Assembly: GCA_035532035.1 (NCBI GenBank)
Contig: DATKRS010000016.1
Span: 1-60,488, forward strand
Length of the DNA stretch: 60,488 nucleotides
Direction: 5' to 3'
Source of the DNA: Candidatus Dormiibacterota bacterium
Lineage (GTDB): Bacteria; Vulcanimicrobiota; Vulcanimicrobiia; Vulcanimicrobiales; Vulcanimicrobiaceae
Shown: one piece after another, positions 26,368-34,077 of the stretch
Numbering within the stretch: position 1 is the stretch's first letter
Layout of the letters: each line of letters starts with the position of its first letter
Program-made: the position numbers and the translations under genes
The notes under the pieces: generated by a model
What the model was told of the DNA's origin: nothing
Databases searched by the model: none
The model's input: the letters and a program-made list of their open reading frames with translations, nothing else

Positions 26368-26976
26368 CTATATCAGGTAGAAGATCGAAAAGAGTACGAC
26401 CCAAATCACGTCGACGAAATGCCAGTACAGCGTTCCGGCGGTGAGGCCGAAGTACTTGTTCTTGTCGTAGACGCCGTGAACGGACTGCAGCAGCAACACG
26501 ATGAGATAGCAGACGCCGCAGAAGACGTGGAAGCCGTGCATTCCCGTCAACGTGAAGAACGACGCGCCGAAGATCCCGCTTCCGGCCCACGAGACGTGAT
26601 CCTGGACGTACAGCGTCGTGTACTCGATGCCTTGGCCGCACAAGAACAGGATGCCGAGCAGGATCGTCCACAGCATCAACGACGAGTAGCGCAGGAAGTT
26701 GCCACGCTTGAAGTTCTCGAGCGCGTAGTGCATCGTCGCACCCGAACCGAACAGAATGGCGGAGTTCACCGCGGCGAGCGAAATCGACGGCCGCGTGATC
26801 CCCGGTGGCGGCCATCCTTGACCGCTGTTGCGCAAGTACAGATAGGCGAAGATGAACGACGAGAACAGGACGACGTCGCTGACGAGAAAGAGGAGAAATC
26901 CCTGCAGCCGCAGCTCCCGCGTTTCCGCGTAGAGCTGGTCGACCTCGCCGCCGCCCGGAATCGAAACGACAGCCAT
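26368..26976 (-). CDS. ctaE: Cytochrome c oxidase subunit III
   Basis: A 202-residue membrane subunit with five hydrophobic segments, the short form of subunit III. Family marks are LRLQGFLLFLVSDVVLFSSF, TGMHGFHVFCGVCYL and the terminal WHFVDVIWVVLFSIFYL. It stabilises subunit I and shapes the dioxygen entry path. The ribosome site GGAGG stands about 12 bases before ATG, rather far, and overlaps the end of a mini-ORF (26980-27030). Confidence 0.93.
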   Translation of the reverse strand: MAVVSIPGGGEVDQLYAETRELRLQGFLLFLVSDVVLFSSFIFAYLYLRNSGQGWPPPGITRPSISLAAVNSAILFGSGATMHYALENFKRGNFLRYSSLMLWTILLGILFLCGQGIEYTTLYVQDHVSWAGSGIFGASFFTLTGMHGFHVFCGVCYLIVLLLQSVHGVYDKNKYFGLTAGTLYWHFVDVIWVVLFSIFYLI

Positions 26977-26979
26977 CTG

Positions 26980-27030
26980 CTAGCTGTTCCTCCAGCGCAT
27001 TGCTGCCGGCGCACGACGTTGCGCAGCCAT
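26980..27030 (-). CDS. Possible 16-residue mini-ORF between ctaD and ctaE
   Basis: ATG 27030 overlaps the ctaD stop codon by one base (TGATG) and is preceded by GGAG at six bases; the frame encodes MAAQRRAPAAMRWRNS and stops three bases before the ctaE start. It may relay ribosomes from ctaD to ctaE, whose own site is poorly spaced. It may equally be chance. Confidence 0.3.
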   Translation of the reverse strand: MAAQRRAPAAMRWRNS

Positions 27031-28697
27031 CAATGTGCTCCTACTGTGACCGGCTCGTCCGTCAGCTCGTCCTCGAGATGCGTGTACGGCAACGGCTCCG
27101 TGAAATCGTAGGGCAGGCCGAAGACGCTTGGGATATGTTTGAAGTTGTAGTACGGCGGCGGTGACGGGATCTGCCACTCGAGCGTGCGCGCGCCCCACGG
27201 GTTGTGTCCGGCTCTCTTCCCGTTACGTATGCTGTAGAGCATGTTGACGAAGAAGATCAGGATCGCCGCGGTCATGATGAACGAGAAGAGCGACTCGAGT
27301 TGGTTCACGCCTTGAAACTGCGGGTCGTACGATGCGACGCGGCGCGGCATACCCTCCGCGCCGAGCCAGTGCATCGGCAGGAACGTTCCCAAGAAGCCGA
27401 TCACGAAGAGCGCGAAGTGCATGCGGCCCCAAAACTCGCTCAAGTAACGGCCGGTCATCTTCGGGAACCAGTAGTACATGCCGGAGAAGATGCCCATGAG
27501 GCTTCCTCCAACGAGCACGAAGTGCAGATGCGCCGGGATGAAGTACGTCCCGTGCACGTGCAGATCGAAAGGAATGGCCGCCAAGAAGACGCCACTGATG
27601 CCGCCGAAGGTGAAGAGCACGAGGAATCCGAGTGCGAAGAGCATCGAGGTCGTCAGGTGAATTTTCCCGCCCCACATCGTCGCGAGCCACGAGAATATCT
27701 TTACGCCGGTCGGCACCGCGATGACGAAGGTGAGCACCATGAACGGTAGCTGCATGTACGGCGCGATGCCCGACGTGAACATGTGGTGCGCCCAGACCAT
27801 GAACCCGGCGAGCGCAATTGCCGCCGACGAGAACGCGATCAACCGGTAGCCGAAGATCGGCTTGCGCGAGAAGACCGAGATCACTTCCGACATAATGCCG
27901 AACGCCGGGAGGATCATGATGTAGACGGCAGGGTGCGAGTAGAACCAGAACATGTGCTGCCAGAGAACCGGCGATCCGCCCTTCGTCGGATCGTAGAAGG
28001 GGACGCCGAACTGACGCTCCATGAAGAGCGCCGCGAGCGCGGCTGCGAGCGCCGTCGTCGCGATCATCAGCAGCGGTGCGGTGGCGAACTGCCCCCAGCA
28101 GAAGAGCGGCATGCGCGTGAAAGTCATTCCAGGCGCGCGCATTTTGAGCATGGTGACGAGGAAGTTGATGCCGGTGAGCGTGGAGCTGACGCCGACGAGA
28201 AAGATCGCCGCGCACCACATCGAGGTTCCCGCCCCTCCCTGCAGCGACATCGGCGGATACTCGGTCCAACCCGCGACCGGCGCGCCCATCAAGAACGACG
28301 AGAACAGCATCAAGCCGGAGATCGGGAAGATCCAGAAGCTGATCATGTTCAGCCAGGGAAACGCGACGTCGCGCGCGCCTAACTGTAGCGGCATCACGAA
28401 GTTGCCGAAGCCGCCCGTCAGCATAGGGATGATCACGAGCCACACCATCGCGGAGCCGTGAATCGAGTAGACCTCGTCGTACGTGTTGGCCGTCACGAAG
28501 CCGCCGTTTGCGTGCATCAACTGGATGCGGATGATCTCGGCGAGACATCCCGCAAGCACGAAGAAGACGAACGCCGTGATGATGTACTGGATGCCGATGA
28601 TCTTGTGGTCGAGCGAAAAGATGTACTTTCGCACGAAACCTTGCGGCTCGGGATGAATGTGTTCGGCGATTCCACCGTGTTCTGCGATGACGGACAT
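27030..28697 (-). CDS. ctaD: Cytochrome c oxidase subunit I
   Basis: A 555-residue catalytic subunit of an aa3-type heme-copper oxidase, reducing oxygen to water and pumping protons. Twelve helices are evident. Visible active-site elements are the HPAVYIMILPAFG segment with the His-Tyr pair next to CuB, the HHMFTSG histidines, and HLHFVLVGGS with the heme histidines; GSAMVWLVIIPML lies in helix 2. ATG 28697 follows subunit II by 17 bp with GGAG nine bases before it. Confidence 0.96.
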   Translation of the reverse strand: MSVIAEHGGIAEHIHPEPQGFVRKYIFSLDHKIIGIQYIITAFVFFVLAGCLAEIIRIQLMHANGGFVTANTYDEVYSIHGSAMVWLVIIPMLTGGFGNFVMPLQLGARDVAFPWLNMISFWIFPISGLMLFSSFLMGAPVAGWTEYPPMSLQGGAGTSMWCAAIFLVGVSSTLTGINFLVTMLKMRAPGMTFTRMPLFCWGQFATAPLLMIATTALAAALAALFMERQFGVPFYDPTKGGSPVLWQHMFWFYSHPAVYIMILPAFGIMSEVISVFSRKPIFGYRLIAFSSAAIALAGFMVWAHHMFTSGIAPYMQLPFMVLTFVIAVPTGVKIFSWLATMWGGKIHLTTSMLFALGFLVLFTFGGISGVFLAAIPFDLHVHGTYFIPAHLHFVLVGGSLMGIFSGMYYWFPKMTGRYLSEFWGRMHFALFVIGFLGTFLPMHWLGAEGMPRRVASYDPQFQGVNQLESLFSFIMTAAILIFFVNMLYSIRNGKRAGHNPWGARTLEWQIPSPPPYYNFKHIPSVFGLPYDFTEPLPYTHLEDELTDEPVTVGAH

Positions 28698-28714
28698 ACC
28701 TTAGTGCTCCGGTT

Positions 28715-29800
28715 TTACTTCAACGTGTTGAGATACGCGACGAGGTTGGCGATGTCTTTGTTCGACAGCCCGTTTTGGGCCTGGTTCGGCATGTGCCCCA
28801 TGCTGCCCGTGAATCCGTTCTGAAGGATCTTCGCGACGTCGGCCGGCGTCGCCTCATCGCCGTCGACGAGGTTCGGATGCGACGCATCGTGGAGAACGCC
28901 CCTCAAACCCGGTCCCACGATGCGCTGTTCGAACGGGCCCAGCGCGTGGCAGGCGCTGCATTTCTGCGAGAAGAGCGCGCGACCGGCCGCCACGTTACCG
29001 CCTGCGAGCGCGATCGTACCGGACGTCACCGTCGGCGGCGCGTTGCTGACGTGCGCGTTGCGCTGCTGCCAGTCATGGTACCACGCCAAGTATGCAGGCA
29101 TGGGCTGCACGACCATCGTCTGCTTCTCCATCGTCGAGTGCCCGGTTCCGCAGAACTCCGTGCAGATGATCTGGTACCGCCCCACGCGGGTCGGCGTGAA
29201 TCGGATCGTGTTGATCATGCCCGGAATCATGTCGGCTTTGAGACGCATGTCGGGAACCCAAAACGAGTGGATCACGTCGTCCGACGTCAGGTTGAGCGTC
29301 ACCGGCATGTTGACCGGAAGGTGCATCGCGTCCGTCACTTCGCCGTTGACGTTGGGGTAGCGGAACGTGAAGTACCACTGCCGCCCGATCGATTCGACGA
29401 CCAAGCCATTCGTCGGCTGAACCTGGAGCACGTACCAAATCTTGATACTCAGGATCGACAACACGATGACGAAGAGCGTCGGCACGACGGTCCATGCGAT
29501 CTCCAGCTTCGTGTTGTCGTGAACGTGCACGCCGAGCGCGTCGGGCGGATCGCCGCGCCGCCGGCGATAGGCGATCGCGAAATATATCACGTATCCCACG
29601 ACGAACGTGTAGAGCACCGCGGCGGCCGACGCCATGAAGCGGAAAAGCCAGTCCACTTGGTCGCCCGGATGGCCGCCTTCCGGCGGCAGCCACGGCTGCA
29701 CCGAGGGCATCAGCCAGAAGTAGAGCGCTCCGGCGATCGAGATGACGGCGAGAATCGCCGTGGTTACCCAGAAGCCGCGCCCCGGCTTATTCGTCTCCAC
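28715..29800 (-). CDS. ctaC: Cytochrome c oxidase subunit II fused to cytochrome c
   Basis: A 361-residue subunit with two N-terminal helices, a cupredoxin domain whose CuA ligands are in CTEFCGTGHSTM (Cys213, Cys217, His221), and a C-terminal class I cytochrome c domain with CSACH at 281-285 and a distal Met in MGHMPNQ. This is the caa3 architecture, which takes electrons directly from the quinol-cytochrome c branch through its own heme. The start is GTG 29800; it overlaps the nanE reading frame by 14 bp, and the first helix follows after some 10 residues. A longer open frame upstream is a shadow of nanE. Confidence 0.94.
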   Translation of the reverse strand: METNKPGRGFWVTTAILAVISIAGALYFWLMPSVQPWLPPEGGHPGDQVDWLFRFMASAAAVLYTFVVGYVIYFAIAYRRRRGDPPDALGVHVHDNTKLEIAWTVVPTLFVIVLSILSIKIWYVLQVQPTNGLVVESIGRQWYFTFRYPNVNGEVTDAMHLPVNMPVTLNLTSDDVIHSFWVPDMRLKADMIPGMINTIRFTPTRVGRYQIICTEFCGTGHSTMEKQTMVVQPMPAYLAWYHDWQQRNAHVSNAPPTVTSGTIALAGGNVAAGRALFSQKCSACHALGPFEQRIVGPGLRGVLHDASHPNLVDGDEATPADVAKILQNGFTGSMGHMPNQAQNGLSNKDIANLVAYLNTLK

Positions 29801-30557
29801 GCCAAAACGGCTTCGCGCAGACTCTCGCCGACCCTTCGCGCGCGGTGCGAAGCGCAGCAACGAACGCGCGCGTGCGTTCGAAGATCGTTTCAGCATCGCG
29901 TGCCGTGCCCGCGATCGCAGTTCCGACCACGACGGCGTCGGCGCCCGATTCCAGTGCCGCGCACGCACTCTCGGGATCGGCAATGCCTCCTTCGCAGACC
30001 GTGAATGCGTCAAAGGTCGCAAGCTCGCCGACGAGCTGCAGTGCGGGAAGCGCTGCGCCGCGCGTCGTTTCCGTATAGCCGCACAGCGTCGTGGCGAGAA
30101 CCTCCGCTCCGGCGTCGCGCGCGTCGCGACCGTCTTCGCCGAGCGCGCAATCCGCCATGGCGAGCGCTCCCGCGCGACGGATATGGTCCACGATGGCAGC
30201 GGTTGTGCTTCCGTCCGGTCGAGGCCGGCGAGTCGCATCGAAGGCCACGATCTCGGCTCCGGCTGCGAGAACCTCCCGGACGTCCCCCAGCGTCGGCGTG
30301 ATATATGGAAGAAAGCCGTCGTACTCGCGCTTGAGGATGCCGATGACCGGCACGTCGACGCGCGCGCGAACTGCCTGCAGGTGCGCCGCGGACTCGATGC
30401 GCACGCCCGCCGCGCCCGCCTCCACGGCCGCGGCTGCCATTGCGGCGACGTTCTCTGGGCGCGCGAGCGGCGACCCTCGGGGAAACTGCACCGATACGAT
30501 CAGCTTGCCGCGCAAGCGCGCGAGGACGCTTGACCCGAGCGGAGGCGACTGGCTCAC
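29787..30557 (-). CDS. nanE: N-acetylmannosamine-6-phosphate 2-epimerase
   Basis: A 256-residue TIM-barrel enzyme converting ManNAc-6-P to GlcNAc-6-P. Family blocks are GKLIVSVQ at strand 1, GVRIES, PVIGILKREY with the catalytic Lys, IVAFDATRRPRPDG, and the C-terminal phosphate-binding ADAVVVGTAI. GTG 30557 overlaps the kinase stop (GTGA). The last 14 bp overlap the oxidase subunit II gene, so sugar metabolism and respiration share an mRNA. No nanA lyase is seen in the window. Confidence 0.9.
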   Translation of the reverse strand: MSQSPPLGSSVLARLRGKLIVSVQFPRGSPLARPENVAAMAAAAVEAGAAGVRIESAAHLQAVRARVDVPVIGILKREYDGFLPYITPTLGDVREVLAAGAEIVAFDATRRPRPDGSTTAAIVDHIRRAGALAMADCALGEDGRDARDAGAEVLATTLCGYTETTRGAALPALQLVGELATFDAFTVCEGGIADPESACAALESGADAVVVGTAIAGTARDAETIFERTRAFVAALRTAREGSARVCAKPFWRGDE

Positions 30558-31489
30558 GTCAGCTCCTTACACGGCATGCCGGCTTCACGAAAAGCCAGCA
30601 ACACGGCACCAAGCACCGGCGGATACGCCGGCTCGATGATCTCGACTCCCGGCGCGACCGTACGCAACCTGTCGTAGAGACCGTCGCGGAACGCACGATC
30701 GCGCAGCAGACCGCCGGCGAAGGCCGCGCGCGGGGGCGAACGCCAGTGCCGGCGCCGGTCGAGCGAGCGCGCCGCGAGAGCGGCCAAGTGCGCCTGCGCG
30801 CCGGAGACGGTGTCGCGCACGCAGGCATCTCGGACGGCCTCACCCTCGCCCGCGGACGACAGCTCAAGCACGACTTGCGCGAAGGACGCAAGCCGGTCCC
30901 GATCGATGGATCCGTGGTAGAAAGCCGCCAGGAGCTCTCGGAGTGACGCGACGCCGAAGTATCGCTTCGCTTCCGACTCGACGACGCAGCCGGCGTTCTC
31001 CGACATCGCCGAGGCAATCGCCGTCCTCGCGATCCAGAACGCGCTTCCCTCGTCTCCGAAAACGTATCCCAACCCTCCGAACAGCTCCGTGCAGCCGTCG
31101 TCGTCGACGACGTAGCCGACGGACCCCGTTCCGGCGATGACGACGACGCCCGAGCCCCCGGCGAACGCACCGGCGTGCGCGATGAACGGATCGTGGACGA
31201 GCGAGAACGAGGCGGTGGGAAGCGACGGCGAAACGCCATAGACGCGCCCTTCAAAGCCACTCACGCCGGCGACGATCGCCTCGAAACGAGCTTCCGCAGA
31301 CACCCCTGCCGCATGGCGCGCCGCTTCCACGGCCTTTGCTAGAGCGTCCCGCATCCGTGTCGACTCGGGGCCTGCGCCGATCTCGTCGGCCGGGCCCGCA
31401 TCTCCGTAGCCGAGCACGCGCCCGCGTTCGTCCGCGACCGCTGCCTGCGTCCCGGTCTGACCTCCGTCGATTCCCGCGACATATTTCAC
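30554..31489 (-). CDS. BadF/BcrA-type N-acetylhexosamine kinase
   Basis: A 311-residue ASKHA kinase of the BadF/BadG/BcrA/BcrD Pfam family, close in plan to eukaryotic N-acetylglucosamine kinase. The phosphate loops are GIDGGQTGTQAAVAD at the N-terminus and VVVIAGTGSVGYVV in the middle, followed by the signature GYVFGDEGSAFWIA. Adjacent nanE makes GlcNAc or ManNAc the likely substrate. Start at GTG 31489, overlapping the upstream stop as GTGA; the earlier ATG would extend into the peptidase gene. Confidence 0.85.
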   Translation of the reverse strand: MKYVAGIDGGQTGTQAAVADERGRVLGYGDAGPADEIGAGPESTRMRDALAKAVEAARHAAGVSAEARFEAIVAGVSGFEGRVYGVSPSLPTASFSLVHDPFIAHAGAFAGGSGVVVIAGTGSVGYVVDDDGCTELFGGLGYVFGDEGSAFWIARTAIASAMSENAGCVVESEAKRYFGVASLRELLAAFYHGSIDRDRLASFAQVVLELSSAGEGEAVRDACVRDTVSGAQAHLAALAARSLDRRRHWRSPPRAAFAGGLLRDRAFRDGLYDRLRTVAPGVEIIEPAYPPVLGAVLLAFREAGMPCKELT

Positions 31490-31782
31490 GGGACGAGCGC
31501 GCGAGCGAAGGCATCGGCGGCGCACTCGCGTTCGGCGCGCGGCCGCATGCGCGCGACGGCGCCGATCGCCTCGAGATGGTGATAGAGCTCGTGCGCCACG
31601 GCTCTAACGAAAAACCGCCGCCGCGCCGAACCGTGCAGGGCGTCCATGCGCCGAGCGTTGACGCGGATCGTCGGACCGCGCCCGTCGTACTCTGCATTGA
31701 GCCCGCGCTCCGCCCACGCTCCGAGATCCACGATCTCGATGCGCAATCCATAGTGGCGGCGTGCCGCCCGCACGACGGTCAC
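31486..31782 (-). CDS. Minimal ImmA/IrrE-like zinc peptidase
   Basis: A 98-residue protein starting at GTG 31782. It has the gluzincin motif AHELYHHLE (His64, Glu65, His68) and, 15 residues on, RAERECAADAFARALVP, matching the ImmA/IrrE pattern of a Glu ligand followed by A-x-x-FA and a terminal L-x-P. In phage ImmA and Deinococcus IrrE this core cleaves a repressor protein. No helix-turn-helix partner is encoded beside it. Both its ends overlap the neighbouring genes by 4 bp, so it is certainly translated with them. The family call is from motifs only. Confidence 0.6.
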   Translation of the reverse strand: MTVVRAARRHYGLRIEIVDLGAWAERGLNAEYDGRGPTIRVNARRMDALHGSARRRFFVRAVAHELYHHLEAIGAVARMRPRAERECAADAFARALVP

Positions 31783-33116
31783 AGAACCACGCCGTCCCGC
31801 TCGAGTTGCGCGCGCAGCTCGAGCGTGTCGATCGCACTCGGTGCGACGTCGCGCTCGCATGCGAGCGCCGCCGCCGTGCCGGCAGCCTGACCGAGCGTCA
31901 TGACGGTCGGCGTAAGCCGCGTCGACGCGAGCGCCTCGTGCGTCGTCGAGATGCAGCGTCCCGCAACCAGCAGGCCTTCACAGCCGACCGGCACGAGACA
32001 TCGATAGGGAATCCCGTAACTCGTTCCCGGTGCCAGATGCTGCGTCGTCGTGCCACGCCCCGAAGGATTGTGAATGTCGATGGGATACGCACTCCGCGCG
32101 ACCGCATCGTCGAAGTGACGTGCCTGCAGCACGTCGTCGCGCGTCAGCGTATAGCGCCCGACGATGCGGCGCGACTCGCGTATGCCGATCTGCGTTCCGG
32201 TAGCGGCGATGCGTGCGTTCTCGAAGCCTGGAACCCGCGCGCGAAAGAAGGCGGCGAGCTGCATGACCTGCCGGCGCGCTTCGACCTCCGCACGCGTCAA
32301 ATCGTCCGGGTCGAGCGGATCGATCTCGAGGACGCGCGTCATGTTGACGGTAACTTCGTCGGGATACGGCGAGACGAAGAACGACACGAGCTCACGCGGT
32401 ACGTCGACCAGGCCGTCCTTCTGTGCGCGCGCCCAGAGATCGTGGAGCCCTGCGACCGCCGTCACCGTCGAGGCAGTGCGTTCGTGCGCCTTGAGCGACG
32501 TGCGCATTTGATCAGGATGCGTTCGAAGATACGCCGCGGTTTTCGCGAGATCGACGTGGCTCATCCGAAACATCAGCGACGCCGGCTGCACCCGCCCGCG
32601 TTCGTCACCCTTTTGCGTCGGCACGCCTGCAGACGCTGCGACGTAGGCATCGGCCGTGGCGTCGATGACGACGCGCGCGCGGTAGACGCGCTTTCCGCCG
32701 ACCGTATCGAAGACCGCTCCCACGACGGTGTCGCTCTCGACCAACGCGCTCGTGAACCACGCGTGCAGGAGAAGACGCACGCGCGCTTCCGTGGTCATCT
32801 CGAAGAGGAGTGCCTTGTGAACTTCGGGATCGAAGGGCGTGATCGTCGGAACGTAATCCGAGCTATCCGGGATGTGTCCGGGCGAGGCGCCGAGCGCGAT
32901 CAAGCGCGACACGATCTCTTGCGCTATCCCCCCGACGACACGCTCCGCGCCCGAGTGGAAGGTCATCCATGGGCCGACCATCGCCGCGGTTGCCGTGCCG
33001 CCGAGGAACCCGTACCGCTCGGCGAGCAGGGTCTTCGCTCCGTGGCGAGCAGCTGCGATTGCCGCCGCACAGCCGGCGTTTCCGCCGCCCACGACGAGCA
33101 CGTCGACCTCGCGCAT
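31779..33116 (-). CDS. FAD-dependent oxidoreductase (PF12831-type)
   Basis: A 445-residue flavoprotein. The N-terminal Rossmann fold has DVLVVGGGNAGCAAAIAAAR, then RYGFLGGTATAAMVGPW, typical of the FAD_oxidored family found in carbohydrate clusters of Planctomycetes and Bacteroidetes; the C-terminal FAD contact is the CEGLLVAGRCISTTHEAL region. The substrate is unknown. Start at ATG 33116 where the Rossmann strand begins. It heads the operon running through the peptidase, kinase and nanE into the oxidase genes, and is divergent from a methyltransferase 68 bp away. Confidence 0.82.
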   Translation of the reverse strand: MREVDVLVVGGGNAGCAAAIAAARHGAKTLLAERYGFLGGTATAAMVGPWMTFHSGAERVVGGIAQEIVSRLIALGASPGHIPDSSDYVPTITPFDPEVHKALLFEMTTEARVRLLLHAWFTSALVESDTVVGAVFDTVGGKRVYRARVVIDATADAYVAASAGVPTQKGDERGRVQPASLMFRMSHVDLAKTAAYLRTHPDQMRTSLKAHERTASTVTAVAGLHDLWARAQKDGLVDVPRELVSFFVSPYPDEVTVNMTRVLEIDPLDPDDLTRAEVEARRQVMQLAAFFRARVPGFENARIAATGTQIGIRESRRIVGRYTLTRDDVLQARHFDDAVARSAYPIDIHNPSGRGTTTQHLAPGTSYGIPYRCLVPVGCEGLLVAGRCISTTHEALASTRLTPTVMTLGQAAGTAAALACERDVAPSAIDTLELRAQLERDGVVL

Positions 33117-33184
33117 TATCACCGCGATTCGCCGGGTTGCTTGGCAGGCCATTCCCGTCGCGGCGCCCGAATGATGCGAAAGCG

Positions 33185-33901
33185 ATGATCACGTTTTCCA
33201 GGTCGGCGCAATACTACGACGCGCTCCTCACGGCCGCGGGAAAGGACTACGCGCGCGAGAGCGCCGTGATCTGCGAGCTCGTCGAGCGCTACAAGCGCTC
33301 TGCGGGACGCAGGCTCCTCGACGTGGCGTGCGGGACGGGGCGTCATCTGGAGTCTCTGCGGGAGCGCTTCGAGTGCGAAGGGCTGGACATCGACCGCGGC
33401 ATGCTCGCGTTGGCCGCGGAGCGTTCCCCGGACGTATCGTTCCATCTCGCCGACATGATCGGCTTCAATCTCGGCACGCGCTTCGACGTCATCGTCTGCC
33501 TCTTCGGATCGATCGCCTACCTGCCCACGATGCAACGCTTCGAACAAGCGATTGCGAACTTCGCGCGTCATCTCACGCCGGGAGGGATCGCCATCGTCGA
33601 ACCGTGGCTGCGGCCGGACGAGTGGGAGGACGGGCACGTCAGCGCTCGCTTTGCCGATCTTCCCGATATGAAGATCGCGCGCATGCACGTCGCGCGCCGC
33701 GACGATTTCGTCGCAATCCTCAACTTTCATTACATGGTGGGCCACAGAGACGGAATTCGCAGCTTCGAGGAGACGCACCGTCTTCTCTTGCTGAGCGACG
33801 AGCAGTACCGGGCGGCGTTCCTACGCGCGGGCTTCGAGCTGCACCACGGTACGCAGGTACTCGCCGGCAGAGATTTGTTCGTGGGCGTCCACTCGGCCTG
33901 A
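33185..33901 (+). CDS. SAM-dependent methyltransferase (class I)
   Basis: A 238-residue methyltransferase. SAM-binding motif I is LLDVACGTGRHLESL near 45-60; CEGLDIDRGMLALA contains the acidic residue for the ribose, and FDVIVCLFGSIAYL is motif IV. LTPGGIAIVEPW is the post-motif strand. This matches small Methyltransf_25-type enzymes acting on small molecules, but the acceptor is unknown. ATG 33185 is the only start before motif I, with GCGAAAG upstream. The following 176 bp hold a dispersed repeat. Confidence 0.82.
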   Translation: MITFSRSAQYYDALLTAAGKDYARESAVICELVERYKRSAGRRLLDVACGTGRHLESLRERFECEGLDIDRGMLALAAERSPDVSFHLADMIGFNLGTRFDVIVCLFGSIAYLPTMQRFEQAIANFARHLTPGGIAIVEPWLRPDEWEDGHVSARFADLPDMKIARMHVARRDDFVAILNFHYMVGHRDGIRSFEETHRLLLLSDEQYRAAFLRAGFELHHGTQVLAGRDLFVGVHSA

Positions 33902-33932
33902 GATCCATCGCCGGACCGAAGTCCTATCTCTG

Positions 33933-34034
33933 GCGCAACGTGCGAGGCCAATTCAGCGGGGCGCGCAGCGCAGTTGAGGTGGCGAAGCGGCCGAAGCGCA
34001 GCGTAGCGCCAGGCCGAGCGCAACGTGCGAGGCC
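33933..34034. repeat. Dispersed repeat element related to the 112-bp array
   Basis: GCGCAACGTGCGAGGCC occurs exactly at 33933-33949 and 34018-34034, 85 bp apart. Positions 33958-34029 align without gaps to the reverse complement of 20181-20252 at 54 of 72 positions by hand count, starting with the shared GGGGCGCGCAGCG. The element fills most of the gap between the methyltransferase and the permease. It is non-coding as far as I can see. Confidence 0.8.
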
Positions 34035-34077
34035 CTTTTACAGAGGGAATCGGCCGCCGGAGGCATAGCCTGGCGGT

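Noticed and set aside
28715-30238. Subunit II gene starting much further upstream
   Set aside because: The extension is the nanE reading frame shifted; GTG 29800 precedes the first helix.
31761-33188. 475-codon plus-strand frame opposite the FAD oxidoreductase
   Set aside because: No recognisable motif; the minus strand has a clear Rossmann enzyme.
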